Part shown: positions 1 to 11,703 of the stretch, one piece after another
Layout of the letters: each line of letters begins with the position of its first letter
Position numbering within the stretch: the stretch's first letter is position 1
Translations under genes and position numbers: made by a program
The notes under the pieces: model-generated
Seen by the model: only the letters and a program-made list of their open reading frames with translations
Databases searched by the model: none
Told to the model about the DNA's origin: nothing
NCBI GenBank assembly: GCA_016936535.1
Contig: JAFGXP010000003.1
Coordinates: 1-64,000 of the forward strand
From: Thiotrichales bacterium
Lineage (GTDB): Bacteria > Pseudomonadota > Gammaproteobacteria > Thiomicrospirales > Thiomicrospiraceae
Direction of reading: 5' to 3'
DNA: 64,000 bases

Positions 1-140
1 ATTCTAGTCATCTACGAACACAACGCAACCCCCAAAACCCTCTTTTTTTCACTTTTTTACCCTTTTTTTAGCCTTTTTTTCAATCCAGCCACTTATACAC
101 TCCAATCCACATCTTATCCACAGGGTTGTTCATCTTTTTT

Positions 141-3100
141 CTAATTGTCTTGAGACTGGTTGAGCGGTTGAAGTCGAATTTCTGGGTTTTGCCATGGCCC
201 GCTAATACGATATTCATAAGTGATTAAATTCTCGTTTACATCAGGAAGGGCTTTCAGCAATGTATAAACGGCAATCGCAGCCAAAGGATTTGCAATGCCA
301 GCTAAGGCGGCAATGGTTGGTAAGGAGGAACCGATTGCCGGGGTAACTTGTGCAGTTAACGCAAATTGCTCTTCACTTAAGTTAATAAAACCCTGTAAGC
401 CAATTTGGGCTGCCGGTGCATTTAATTTAAACAGTTGCAATCGTAACTGACTTTCATTAAGGAGTGCTTTGCCTTTAATCTCATCATAGACTAACCCCTT
501 ATTTGTGACGTCATCCAACTTTAACTGCAAGCGTCTGGCCAGTGAGTCGACACTCAATAGCCCCAGTAATCTCGCAAATCCAGGCTCAACATCTTTTACA
601 ACACCTTGTGCCAATTGAAAATCGAGTTTGCCATAGAGGCGATCGAGCTCAAAGCAATCAATTCCGCCAAACCAAGCCACCTCAGAACGAATTGAACTTT
701 GCTCGGATTGAATCCCCCGATTGATACCGAGCAGTTTGATTAAGGCATTCAGATTGGCTGTTTGCAAATCAAAGTTTGCGGCACTGAGGTTTTTTTGCTG
801 ATCATAGCGATATTCGCCCTTAATCAGCCCCGCCCCTTCGGCCAGTTGCGCGACAAAATTTTTCGCTTCATAGCCGACTGACATGGGGCGCATCTCAAAA
901 CTCAATTGATCGAACTGATATTGATCATAATGCACATTCCGAGCCTGCAAATTCAACGCGCGATATTCTCTTTGACTCGGCTGCAATGGACAAGTTTCTT
1001 TCCCCACTACATTGGTCTTCACATCTTGTTGAGATTGTAGGTGTAGCTTTTCAATTTCTAATTGAATGGTGCCTTGCGGTGGCACGAGGGCTTTCGCTTG
1101 CATTTGCTGACTTTGCAATTCTACCTTCTGCACTTGGTTCGGAAGGGTTTGTAGGCTGATACTCGCCTCATCAAAAACCCTCTGGTCATAAGCAAGCCGT
1201 TTGATTTTCAACTGCGATGCTTGCCAGACTACGTTTGCAAACGCATTAGAGGAAGGCGTTTCGGTCTGTTTTTCCCACCATTGCCACCAGACACCTAAGT
1301 TCAAATTGGAGAGTTTGCCTCGAATAAAAAAGTCTTCCCCTCCCCAGTTTCTTTGAGCATCAACCATCTCACCTAAATAAACTTGCAATAATTGCAGCTG
1401 GGCTGCATTTAAGTCCCAATGCAGAAGCGTTTGCAGTTGATCACGCATTAAGGAATTTAGAACCAACTGTCCATTTAAGTACGTGCCGGAAATTTCCATG
1501 GAGTTTTGCAAATCTTGAGCAGAAAATGGGCTAGGTAAACGACTTTGGGCTTGATGGACTTGAAGTGAGCCTTGGAATTGGAGTGGGTGATTTACTTTCT
1601 TTAAGGCATAGTCAAATTGTAATCGATAAGGAAGCGAACGAGAAAAATAGGGCTTTAAGCGTTTATCGGCGCTCTCGCCCTCTAGCGTAAAGCGCATCAG
1701 ATCGCTTTTAGTAACGGTACGAATCGAAAGTTTCGCTGGGCCGCCTAATAAAAACAGTTTCAGGTTCTGGGCGTTTAAGCTGTTTTCAGTGAAGTCCAAG
1801 CGTCCCTGAATCCCAGATACAGTGGACTGGTGTTCACGCTGTAAAAGGCCGTCGCGAATCATCAAAGATCCGGTCACCTGCTCTTCTTTATTCTTCCAGC
1901 CACTCAAAGGAACCCAGATACGCGAGAGTTCAAGCTCGGCTTGACCTTCAATCCGCGTAACATCGACAAACCAGTCAGCCACCCCCAATTGCCTTAGCAG
2001 TGGCGTGCGCGGCAAAAAAGCAAACAGCTCTGTCATTGGCAGGGCAACCTTACCCTGTAATTCCAACGCCAAATCCTTACGATCCAGATGCGCGAGTTTT
2101 GCTACAACAGGAAACGCAGTTGGTACGCCATCCAACGAGAGTGCATCGCTTCGAATCAGCAAATTGGCATCGACAAGTTCAAACTGCAAATCACTGTTTA
2201 CAACTGCCGGCCAATCGGATTGAAAACGAAATCCTGCTTGAGCAATAGCACCCTTTAATTTAAGTGCTCTCAACGATTGCATCCACTGTGGCTGAGTGCG
2301 ATCGTCAGCAGAGAGCGTTGTTTCATCATAGTCCGCTTGAAAGGCAACCGAGCCTCCTTGCAGCTGAGCGTCCTTTAGCCAATTGCTTAAATCATCTTCC
2401 ATCCAGCGATAAGGAAGGTATTGGCGCAGGAGTGCGACCGAGGGCGCATTGACTTGCGTACTGAATTGCAATCCTTGCTGACCATAAACTAAGCGGCTGA
2501 CGTCAAAACGAAGTCCATCTGCACGCACGGTAAAAGCAGATAGCTCCTGTTTGTTCAGGTTGACCGAAAGTTGGGGAGGCAAATCTAAGCGCATCGGCTT
2601 ATTGTGGATAGCGGGTTCATAAACCCAAACCGGCTGAAGTGTCTGCAAAGTGAGTTGTTGTGCCTTTTTTTGCAGCTTTACCGCTTGAGCGGCAACGCCA
2701 GGATAATCGGTAAGAGGAATCCCTAAACGTGCCACTTCCATTTGCAAACTTGGAACCTGCAAGGTCTCCCAATTCAACACCAGGGCGAAATCAGCCAGTT
2801 GCAATTCCACCGCCTGATTCAACAAGCCGTTTACATAGGGGCCCTCAATAAAAACACGCAACATTTGCTTAAAGGGTGCAATGTCAAATCGATCAGCTTT
2901 AAGCTCAAGCGTTTTATCAGTGGCTAGAGTTAATTCAATGGGAGAAAGGGTTTGTACATAGCGGTTATCAAGTTGAATCCGACTTAACTCAAAATGCATT
3001 CGTTGTTCAAGGGAACCGGCTTCAGCGAAAGGGTGCCATTTCACCTGTAGGCCAAGACTTTGAGGAAGCACGCCATTATCTTGTGGCCACTGCAAAGCCT

Positions 3101-3935
3101 GTGCATTCAAACTGAGCTGCATTTGTTTAATGCGCGAATCCTGAAGTTGTGCATTCAGCTCAAGCAACGCCTCGCCATTGGGCAGAACTTCGGCCCATTT
3201 TTGCGGCAGCAAGTTTGCAAAACGCTGTACCGGTAAGGGCTGATAAGAAAGAAGATCCATCTGACCATGGCTAATTCCACCCCAAGAATTAGGACTTAAA
3301 TTCAGGCGCAGACTGAATTTTTCAAAATCAAGTAATGGCAGGTAGCGGATACTAAATTCTGCCACTAAATTAATTTGTCTGCCTTTAACCCAATCCAAGC
3401 GATCAATTTGCAACACACTGCCTTGAGCAAATAGAAAATCGTTTGCGACCAAGCGGTCAATCGAAACTTTTTGCCATAGCCTCTGAGTAAATGCACGGGA
3501 GCGCAAGAAATCAACTAACTGGGCGTAAACGTCGGTCAATGCCTGGGCACTTTGCGGAACAAGGTCTGAAACCGAGTCTGTCGCAGATGCCCGCTTACGC
3601 ACGCTCAACTGAGTTACCTGCAATCGCTCACCATAACTAATGAGCGGAACGAGGGGAGCAAACAGATTGATATCGCCCTGCAAGTGATGGGCTTCTAAAA
3701 CAAGCTGCTCTGAACGTATCGACACGTTACTTAGATCAAACTCTACCCCAAGCCAAGTCTGTTTAAGCTTGATCTCTTGTACGGAAATCGCCACGCCACT
3801 CCAGCGCTCAACCCAACTCAAGGTTTGTTGCGGAGCCTGTTGCACACCCAAAATCAGTAATCGACTCAGCAACAAATACAAGACAAATAAGCCGAGCAAA
3901 ATTTCCAGTAGCGTATGGGTGCGCTTCAATAACAT
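141..3935 (-). CDS. YhdP-family AsmA-like large envelope protein (TIGR02099-like)
   Basis: 1264-aa ORF with N-terminal TM segment and C-terminal AsmA-like region (GLLSVDSLARRLQLKLDDV...IAAIAVYTLLKALPDVNENLITYEYRISGPWQNPEI); located beside rng as in many gammaproteobacteria. Confidence 0.85.
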   Translation of the reverse strand: MLLKRTHTLLEILLGLFVLYLLLSRLLILGVQQAPQQTLSWVERWSGVAISVQEIKLKQTWLGVEFDLSNVSIRSEQLVLEAHHLQGDINLFAPLVPLISYGERLQVTQLSVRKRASATDSVSDLVPQSAQALTDVYAQLVDFLRSRAFTQRLWQKVSIDRLVANDFLFAQGSVLQIDRLDWVKGRQINLVAEFSIRYLPLLDFEKFSLRLNLSPNSWGGISHGQMDLLSYQPLPVQRFANLLPQKWAEVLPNGEALLELNAQLQDSRIKQMQLSLNAQALQWPQDNGVLPQSLGLQVKWHPFAEAGSLEQRMHFELSRIQLDNRYVQTLSPIELTLATDKTLELKADRFDIAPFKQMLRVFIEGPYVNGLLNQAVELQLADFALVLNWETLQVPSLQMEVARLGIPLTDYPGVAAQAVKLQKKAQQLTLQTLQPVWVYEPAIHNKPMRLDLPPQLSVNLNKQELSAFTVRADGLRFDVSRLVYGQQGLQFSTQVNAPSVALLRQYLPYRWMEDDLSNWLKDAQLQGGSVAFQADYDETTLSADDRTQPQWMQSLRALKLKGAIAQAGFRFQSDWPAVVNSDLQFELVDANLLIRSDALSLDGVPTAFPVVAKLAHLDRKDLALELQGKVALPMTELFAFLPRTPLLRQLGVADWFVDVTRIEGQAELELSRIWVPLSGWKNKEEQVTGSLMIRDGLLQREHQSTVSGIQGRLDFTENSLNAQNLKLFLLGGPAKLSIRTVTKSDLMRFTLEGESADKRLKPYFSRSLPYRLQFDYALKKVNHPLQFQGSLQVHQAQSRLPSPFSAQDLQNSMEISGTYLNGQLVLNSLMRDQLQTLLHWDLNAAQLQLLQVYLGEMVDAQRNWGGEDFFIRGKLSNLNLGVWWQWWEKQTETPSSNAFANVVWQASQLKIKRLAYDQRVFDEASISLQTLPNQVQKVELQSQQMQAKALVPPQGTIQLEIEKLHLQSQQDVKTNVVGKETCPLQPSQREYRALNLQARNVHYDQYQFDQLSFEMRPMSVGYEAKNFVAQLAEGAGLIKGEYRYDQQKNLSAANFDLQTANLNALIKLLGINRGIQSEQSSIRSEVAWFGGIDCFELDRLYGKLDFQLAQGVVKDVEPGFARLLGLLSVDSLARRLQLKLDDVTNKGLVYDEIKGKALLNESQLRLQLFKLNAPAAQIGLQGFINLSEEQFALTAQVTPAIGSSLPTIAALAGIANPLAAIAVYTLLKALPDVNENLITYEYRISGPWQNPEIRLQPLNQSQDN

Positions 3936-3991
3936 AAAATGAACGACTCCTTACATCACATCCGTTCTATTTTGTAGCTGCGCCTCTGCAC

Positions 3992-5461
3992 CTACATCAT
4001 CACCACATCATATTGCTCGGCGCTGTAAGCGCTTTCGGCCTGAAAACGAATACTCTTATTCAAGAACGCCTCCAGCTCGGCCACGCTACTTGACTCTTCG
4101 TCCATAATTCGCGATACCACCGACTCCGCAGCAATCACACGATATTGTTTCGCATCAAACGAACGGGCCATACGGGTGATTTCTCGAAAAATTTCATAAG
4201 CCACGGTTTCTGCCGTTTTCACAGAACCCCGTCCATTACACACCGGACACGGCTCACACAAGGTACGCTCCAAACTTTCTCGCGTCCGTTTACGGGTCAT
4301 CTCCACCAAACCCAGACTGGAAATACTGCTAATAGATGTTTTCACCCGATCGCGACTCAACTCTTTGTCTAAAGCAGCTAAAACATGTTGCTGATGGGCT
4401 TTGTCATCCATATCAATAAAATCGAGGATAATAATCCCACCTAAATTTCGCAAGCGCAATTGACGAGCAATCGCTTGCGTCGCCTCAAGATTCGTGCGAT
4501 AGATAGTCTCTTCAAGATTTCGATGCCCCACAAAAGCGCCGGTATTGACATCAATTGTGGTCATCGCTTCGGTCTGATCAATAATCAAATAGCCGCCGGA
4601 CTTTAAATTGACGCGCTTATGCAACGCAGCCTGAATTTCTTCTTCGATGTTATAGAGGTCAAAAATGGGCCGCTCACCTTTATACAGGCCTAAGCGATCC
4701 GCCAACTCCATGACATATTGATCGACAAAACGCTGCATCTTTTTATGCGTCTCGGACGAATCGACTCGAATTTTCTCAATCCGTGCAATCGGAATGTCTC
4801 GCAGAATCCGTAAATACAGGGGCAAATCTTCGTAAATAACCGATGGCTTACGGGCATTACGAGCTCGCTCTTGAATACCACTCCATAAACGCTGCAGATA
4901 AATCATATCGGCCCGCATTTCATGAAAATCGACCCCTTCCGCCACCGTACGCACAATATAGCCACCCTCGGCTTCATTGAACTCCGGAATCTGTTTTACC
5001 ATTTCCCGCAACCGCTCACGCTCCGCGCCGGAATCAATTCGTTGGGACACCCCCAACGTTTTTTCCGTTGGCATGTAAACCAACATTCTCGATGGAATCG
5101 TGACTTGCATGGTCACTCTAGCGCCTTTGCTTCCCAAAGGGTCTTTGACCACTTGCACCATAATTTTTTGACCACAATGCAATAACTTGGCAATGTCTTC
5201 GCAGTTTTCATCCTCGGCACCAATTGCTTTATGGCAAACATCCGAAACATGCAAAAACGCCGCGCGCTCCAAACCCACATTCACAAAAGCCGCTTGCATA
5301 CCGGGTAACACCCGATCCACCTTGCCCATATAAATATTGCCGACCAAACCACGTTTGTTGGAACGTTCAACCCAGACCTCTTGTAACACCCCGTTTTCAA
5401 CCCAAGCAACTCGCGTTTCATTGGGCGTTACATTCACTAAAATCTTCTCTTCATTGTGCAT
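3992..5461 (-). CDS. rng: Ribonuclease G
   Basis: 489-aa; RNase E/G features: ILVNVTPNETRVAWVENG, GNIYMGKVDRVLPGMQAAFVNVG, IDVNTGAFVG, CPVCNGRG zinc-link. Confidence 0.95.
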   Translation of the reverse strand: MHNEEKILVNVTPNETRVAWVENGVLQEVWVERSNKRGLVGNIYMGKVDRVLPGMQAAFVNVGLERAAFLHVSDVCHKAIGAEDENCEDIAKLLHCGQKIMVQVVKDPLGSKGARVTMQVTIPSRMLVYMPTEKTLGVSQRIDSGAERERLREMVKQIPEFNEAEGGYIVRTVAEGVDFHEMRADMIYLQRLWSGIQERARNARKPSVIYEDLPLYLRILRDIPIARIEKIRVDSSETHKKMQRFVDQYVMELADRLGLYKGERPIFDLYNIEEEIQAALHKRVNLKSGGYLIIDQTEAMTTIDVNTGAFVGHRNLEETIYRTNLEATQAIARQLRLRNLGGIIILDFIDMDDKAHQQHVLAALDKELSRDRVKTSISSISSLGLVEMTRKRTRESLERTLCEPCPVCNGRGSVKTAETVAYEIFREITRMARSFDAKQYRVIAAESVVSRIMDEESSSVAELEAFLNKSIRFQAESAYSAEQYDVVMM

Positions 5462-5473
5462 GAGATACGCCTT

Positions 5474-6094
5474 TTAAGCTGGTGCAGACGCAGTTAAGTC
5501 AATGCCGGCGCGGACAAAGCCCCGATGCTGCAACAGTTGATCGAGTTCGTAAAGCGGCAAACCCATAACCGCATAAAAACTGCCATTAATCTTTTTAATA
5601 TAACGCGCGGCCGCGCCCTGAATCGCATAGGCACCCGCTTTATCCAAAGGCTCACCACTGGCAACATAGGATGCAATCCAATCTGAATCCAAAGCAGCAA
5701 ACTCCACCTCGGTTTGCTGCAAACAGGAGGCCACCTCCCCTTGATGCGCCACCGCCACCGCCGAAAGAACCAGATGAACCTTACCAGAGAGCTGACTCAG
5801 CATCTGTTGGGCATCCTCTTCATCTCGCGGCTTGCCCAAAATTTGATGATTGAGCACGACAACCGTATCGCCACCAACTACCCAAGCCTCTGGATCGCAG
5901 GTCAATTTTGCGCCGGCCAATGCTTTGATTTCCGCAAGGCGCTTAACATAATCGCGGGGAGACTCATTAGGCTTTACCGATTCATCAACCTGTACATCGA
6001 CGATCTGAAATGATAAGTCCATCTGCTTTAACAATGCCTGACGTCGTGGCGAAGCCGAGGCGAGGTACAAGACGGGCTGTCCAACTAATGCCAT
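5474..6094 (-). CDS. maf: Maf-family nucleotide pyrophosphatase
   Basis: YLASASPRRQALL motif, GGDTVV, GKPRDEEDA; adjacent to rng. Confidence 0.93.
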   Translation of the reverse strand: MALVGQPVLYLASASPRRQALLKQMDLSFQIVDVQVDESVKPNESPRDYVKRLAEIKALAGAKLTCDPEAWVVGGDTVVVLNHQILGKPRDEEDAQQMLSQLSGKVHLVLSAVAVAHQGEVASCLQQTEVEFAALDSDWIASYVASGEPLDKAGAYAIQGAAARYIKKINGSFYAVMGLPLYELDQLLQHRGFVRAGIDLTASAPA

Positions 6095-6232
6095 AAAATC
6101 CTCAAATTAAACCTTGCAATCCAATCAGAACTTTTACTAATTGACTGCGTTTTGCCGCTCATTCTACCGCGAGATTCGGTAAAATGCCGGAATTGGCTTG
6201 CATTTGCTAGCGCAAATTTTCTTTTTTAGAGA

Positions 6233-6667
6233 TTGAAACCGATGCTTCTTGATCAAGTGATTACCGACCACAGCAAAACCCATCTTGAACAGTGCTTTTC
6301 TGGCTGCGAACTGGTGGCTGAGCTGCCCTTTTTTTCCATCCTCGCCAAAAACGCAGCCGTACCTTGGTTACTGTTCATTCCAAAAGCTGGCTTGGATAAC
6401 AGTTCGCAAATGCTATTACTCTATGGCCAAATGCTCAAACTTGGCAATGCCCTGCAAGCCCGAGGACGTGGACATTACAACCTCGCCAAAATCGGCAACA
6501 AAAACCCTTGGCTGCATTTTCATCTGGTGTTTCGACATGAACGAGATGGTGCTTGGCCGGATGCCATTTGGTGCCACGAACCCCTAGCAGAAAACCCCAA
6601 CCTGACCAAAGCCTTGATTAAAGAGATAAAACAGCTGCTGCTCGATGCCGAAACACCCAGCGTTTAG
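6233..6667 (+). CDS. HIT-like domain protein (start may be ATG at 6242)
   Basis: HFHLVFRHERDGAWP resembles HIT-family HxHxh active-site region; TTG vs internal ATG start. Confidence 0.7.
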   Translation: MKPMLLDQVITDHSKTHLEQCFSGCELVAELPFFSILAKNAAVPWLLFIPKAGLDNSSQMLLLYGQMLKLGNALQARGRGHYNLAKIGNKNPWLHFHLVFRHERDGAWPDAIWCHEPLAENPNLTKALIKEIKQLLLDAETPSV

Positions 6668-6686
6668 ACGGGAATAAAACCAAGTA

Positions 6687-7373
6687 TCACTTTTGCAAAA
6701 GTTGAAACATCAACTCTGCACTCAACCAGTCTTCTGGCGTATCAATATCTTGAACTCGATGACGAGGCAAAACAAACGCACTGGCTTGCGCTGAAAACAG
6801 CGGAAGTTGTTGTTGCCAAGCCTGTGCATCCCCCCAATAAAACTGGCCCGCATCATGATAAGCGGGCTGCAAATCTTGTGAACGCTGGTTGAATTGATCA
6901 GGAAAAAACATTTCAACCCGGCCATCATTGCGAATGCTTAACGCCCGTTGAATCGGTGAAGCGTAGGCCGTAACCGAGAAGCAATAATGCGCATTGGTTT
7001 GCTGTTTTTGCTGCCAAGCTTTCTGCAACATCTCCGGCTGCACGAAAGGCGCGGTTGCATACAAACAGCAGACTTCATCGGCAGCTTGGTTGTTTTGTGC
7101 CAGCCAATCAACCGCATGTTTAATCACCGGCAAAGTTCCTGCATAATCATTGGCCAACTCGGCGGGACGCATAAAAGGAACCTGCGCACCAAATTGCAGC
7201 GCCACCTCGGCAATTTCAGCATCGTCAGTCGAAACAATCACCGCATCAAAACAAGCCGAGTTAAGTGCGGCTTGAATCGAGTAAGCGATCATTGGCTGGC
7301 CACAAAAGGGTTTAATATTTTTGCGAGGAATGCGTTTACTGCCCCCTCTTGCTGGTATGACACAGACCTTCAC
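6687..7373 (-). CDS. pseF: Pseudaminic acid cytidylyltransferase
   Basis: CMP-sugar synthetase motif VIPARGGSKRIPRKNIKPFCGQPMIAYSI; overlaps the pseC stop (ATGA-type coupling). Confidence 0.88.
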   Translation of the reverse strand: MKVCVIPARGGSKRIPRKNIKPFCGQPMIAYSIQAALNSACFDAVIVSTDDAEIAEVALQFGAQVPFMRPAELANDYAGTLPVIKHAVDWLAQNNQAADEVCCLYATAPFVQPEMLQKAWQQKQQTNAHYCFSVTAYASPIQRALSIRNDGRVEMFFPDQFNQRSQDLQPAYHDAGQFYWGDAQAWQQQLPLFSAQASAFVLPRHRVQDIDTPEDWLSAELMFQLLQK

Positions 7374-8515
7374 CGCAGCAACTCCCGCAGCACTTGAACG
7401 ACTAGGTGCTGATCTTCATCGGTTAAGCCTTGATACATTGGCAAACTAATCGTGCGCTGATAGTAATCCTCAGCGTTCGGAAAATCACCCGCCTGAAAAC
7501 CCATCTTTTGATAATACGGCTGCAAATGCACGGGAATGTAGTGCACGTTCACCCCAATCCCTCGGTCACGAAGCTGGGCAAAAATGGTGGCACGATCATG
7601 CTCTTTTAGCAGCACCGGATAAAGATGTAAGGCAGAGTGACTTTGCGGAGATTGAAATGGCAACTGTAAAGGCAAATCAGCAAGCAACTGATCATACGCT
7701 TGGCACAAAAGGTGACGCCGCTGAACAAAGGCCTCAAGCCGTTGCATCTGACTGACACCTAAAGCCGCTTGCAACTCGGTCATTCGATAGTTATATCCCA
7801 ACGCCAACTGCTGATAGTACCAAGCCCCTTCACTGGGCTGGGTCATCCGTTGAGGATCTCGACTGATGCCATGACTACGCAAAAGTTGCATTTTTTGTGC
7901 TAAGTCTGCATTTTGTGTCGTCGCCAAGCCCCCTTCGGCGGTGGTGATGATTTTAACCGGATGAAAACTAAAGACCGTGATGTCACTGTAACGGCAATTG
8001 CCAATTGGCTCCCCAAGGTAACGGCCACCAATCGCATGCGAGGCATCCTCTACAATTTTAAAACCATAACGTTGACTCAGCTGATGAATAGCACGCATAT
8101 CACAAGACTGGCCGGCAAAATGCACGGGAACCACAACCTTGGGCAAGCGGTTATGACTTTCAGCCCAGGCCAATTTCTCGGCTAACTGCTTAGTACAAAG
8201 CGTATAGGTTTGCGGATCGATATCGACAAAATCAACTTGAGCGCCGCAATAAAGTCCACAATTCGCCGAAGCAACAAACGTATTGGGCACCGTCCACAAC
8301 CAATCACCTTCACCAAGTTCCAAAGCCAGGCAAGCCAAATGCAGAGCCGATGTGGCGCTGTTGACAGCCACCGCAAATTCCGCCCCCACAAAACGAGCAA
8401 CCGACTGCTCAAATAAAGGCACTTGCGGCCCCTGAGTTAAGAAATCAGACTGCAGAACCGCTAGCACGGCGGCCACATCTTCTTGATTTATCGCCTGACG
8501 ACCATATGGAATCAT
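7370..8515 (-). CDS. pseC: UDP-4-amino-4,6-dideoxy-N-acetyl-beta-L-altrosamine transaminase
   Basis: DegT/DnrJ aminotransferase: MIPYGRQAINQEDVAAV, EDASHAIGGRYLGEPIG, FSFHPVKIITTAEGG; between pseB and pseF. Confidence 0.9.
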   Translation of the reverse strand: MIPYGRQAINQEDVAAVLAVLQSDFLTQGPQVPLFEQSVARFVGAEFAVAVNSATSALHLACLALELGEGDWLWTVPNTFVASANCGLYCGAQVDFVDIDPQTYTLCTKQLAEKLAWAESHNRLPKVVVPVHFAGQSCDMRAIHQLSQRYGFKIVEDASHAIGGRYLGEPIGNCRYSDITVFSFHPVKIITTAEGGLATTQNADLAQKMQLLRSHGISRDPQRMTQPSEGAWYYQQLALGYNYRMTELQAALGVSQMQRLEAFVQRRHLLCQAYDQLLADLPLQLPFQSPQSHSALHLYPVLLKEHDRATIFAQLRDRGIGVNVHYIPVHLQPYYQKMGFQAGDFPNAEDYYQRTISLPMYQGLTDEDQHLVVQVLRELLR

Positions 8516-8536
8516 CGTTTCTTCTCGCTACTTAGA

Positions 8537-9547
<1,011 letters not shown>

Positions 9548-10810
9548 TTAAGATGTTAGAACCGCATTTTCGCGCGCTAAAATAAAACCTGCGGTGAACG
9601 CGATGACAATCAGAAAGCTCAAAGTTGTCGCATTAAGATGCCACATACTAATGCTTAAGAAAAAATCGAGGTATAAAAAACAGCTCACCGCTCCCGCAAC
9701 CGCCAAGGCACGAGTTGCCGCACAAGGGCTAGTCAAGCGCGCCATGTAGAATTTGAGCAAGGTAAAAAACAGCCACAAGAGCGCGCCAAGCCCAAACACA
9801 CCGCGAAAAACCCATTCCTGCAAATATTGGTTATGCAACTGAGCAAACTGCCGCAAATCCGGGTGCGCCTGTCCCGTATCAATCAACGCCTGCAACCCAG
9901 CAACATAACCGTTCTGTCCCAGCCCCCAAAATGGCGACTCACTGCCCAACTCAACGCCCAATCTCCACATTTCCAAGCGAGCACCCAGTGAACTGCTCAC
10001 CTCACCAGCGTCAAAATAGCCGACTAAATCATGCCAAGCAAGCACCAGACGCTGCTGCACCGAATTTTCAAACGACATCAGCGTAACAAAACCTAAAACC
10101 AGTATCGATATCGCCAAGATTCGCCAAATCTTTCGGTAAGGCGCAGAACCAACCAAATGATAAAACACGAAATAAAAAGCCAAAGGAATCGCGATCCACC
10201 CCCCTCTTGTTCCCGAAAGCAAGGACAACATCACCCCAAGCCCAAAGGCCAATATCAATCCCAAACGCCAAAGCCTTTTCATTCGAACCGATGGCAATTC
10301 CTCAGTCCAAATCCAGCCCGCCAATGCCAAAAACGCAAACAACAGCGAAAGATTCCCAAAATACAGGGGGTGCGTGATGACCGTTCCAGCAAGCCGACTG
10401 CCATCCCAGGCATAGTCGCCGATCCAAATTGCATCAATGGCGCTAAACAAAAGCGCAAGCACCACAAAAGCCCAAAAAAAAGCGATTCGAACATGGCTGC
10501 GGACAATGACAAATAGCACAACCGAAATCATTAAAAACTTCAGCGGCTCATCCAGAATATTCAAGGGTTCCTGATGAAACCCCCATCCGAGCCAAGCCGC
10601 GATAAAATACAGCGTAAAAGCAAAAAAAAGGCGTCGCTCGTCCACGCAAAGCGACCAAGACCCCGAACTTGCTAATCCCAAACCCAATAAAAACAAGAGA
10701 CCGGGCAAAATGTTTATGCCACCGGGCAGGGTAAAAAAAACCAGCGCATAAAGCAGTAAAGCCCACTCCAACCAACTTACGGAGATTTTATTTAGTAAGA
10801 TTGCTTTCAT
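9548..10810 (-). CDS. O-antigen ligase/polymerase (WaaL/Wzy-like) membrane protein
   Basis: Multi-TM, LSGTRGGWIAIPLAFYF and LHNQYLQEWVFRGVFGLGAL loop as in Wzy_C family. Confidence 0.82.
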   Translation of the reverse strand: MKAILLNKISVSWLEWALLLYALVFFTLPGGINILPGLLFLLGLGLASSGSWSLCVDERRLFFAFTLYFIAAWLGWGFHQEPLNILDEPLKFLMISVVLFVIVRSHVRIAFFWAFVVLALLFSAIDAIWIGDYAWDGSRLAGTVITHPLYFGNLSLLFAFLALAGWIWTEELPSVRMKRLWRLGLILAFGLGVMLSLLSGTRGGWIAIPLAFYFVFYHLVGSAPYRKIWRILAISILVLGFVTLMSFENSVQQRLVLAWHDLVGYFDAGEVSSSLGARLEMWRLGVELGSESPFWGLGQNGYVAGLQALIDTGQAHPDLRQFAQLHNQYLQEWVFRGVFGLGALLWLFFTLLKFYMARLTSPCAATRALAVAGAVSCFLYLDFFLSISMWHLNATTLSFLIVIAFTAGFILARENAVLTS

Positions 10811-10836
10811 TGCCTTTAATTCAAGAAACCCTTTCG

Positions 10837-11703
10837 ATGGCCTTACTTAAAAAAATCCGTAAAGAAATGAACAAAACCTTAATTCCATTACGCCTGAGCT
10901 TAACCGTACCTTGGCGTTTTAGGCACTTTGTTCGTCATCCAAAGCCAAACCCTAAACTGCCAGTGATTCTCACCCTCACCTCTTATCCAAAACGCTTTCC
11001 CAGTCTGCATCTCACCCTGCAATCCTTGATTTTGCAAACGCCGGCTGCAGAGCAGATTCTACTCTGGATTGCTCCAGAAGATGCCGTCCTTCTGCCCAAG
11101 AAAGTGCAAAACCTGATTGATCAGGGCTGGGTTAAGCTCTGTTTAACCGAAGACACTCGTTCTTATAAAAAAATCATTCCCAGCTTAATCGCTTATCCCG
11201 AGGCCACTTTGGTCACGGTTGACGATGACGTTTACTACCCGCCTGAGATGCTTAACACCCTCTATAAAATGCACTTGAAATTCCCAAATCAAGTGATTGC
11301 TAACCGCACTCACTGCGTCATAGCCGGAAGCGAAGGTACGCTTGCGCCCTATCGGGAATGGCCCAAAAATCAACAAAATCCACACTGTCCGCAATCAAAC
11401 TTTCAAACCGGCATTGGCGGCGTGCTTTATCCGCCCGCCGCTTTGCATTCGAAGGTAACCGATGCAAACGAGTTTTTACAGCTTGCCCCACATGGGGATG
11501 ACATCTGGCTGTACTGGATGATGCGTCTCAATGGGCGTGTTGCTCTTAAGACCGAGAATGCGTTTACCTTTCCGAGCTGGCTGGGTTCGCAAAAATTTGC
11601 GCTTTACAAACAAAATACGCGTCAAAACGGTAATGACCCGCAAATTCAAGCCATGTTGAAACGATTTGGTTCTCCCTTAGCAATGCCGGTCACCCCTTCG
11701 TAA
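10837..11703 (+). CDS. Glycosyltransferase-like protein
   Basis: ORF 10801..11703; likely start ATG 10837. VILTLTSYPKRFPSLHLTLQSLILQT, DXD-like VTVDDDVYYPPEML. Confidence 0.65.
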   Translation: MALLKKIRKEMNKTLIPLRLSLTVPWRFRHFVRHPKPNPKLPVILTLTSYPKRFPSLHLTLQSLILQTPAAEQILLWIAPEDAVLLPKKVQNLIDQGWVKLCLTEDTRSYKKIIPSLIAYPEATLVTVDDDVYYPPEMLNTLYKMHLKFPNQVIANRTHCVIAGSEGTLAPYREWPKNQQNPHCPQSNFQTGIGGVLYPPAALHSKVTDANEFLQLAPHGDDIWLYWMMRLNGRVALKTENAFTFPSWLGSQKFALYKQNTRQNGNDPQIQAMLKRFGSPLAMPVTPS

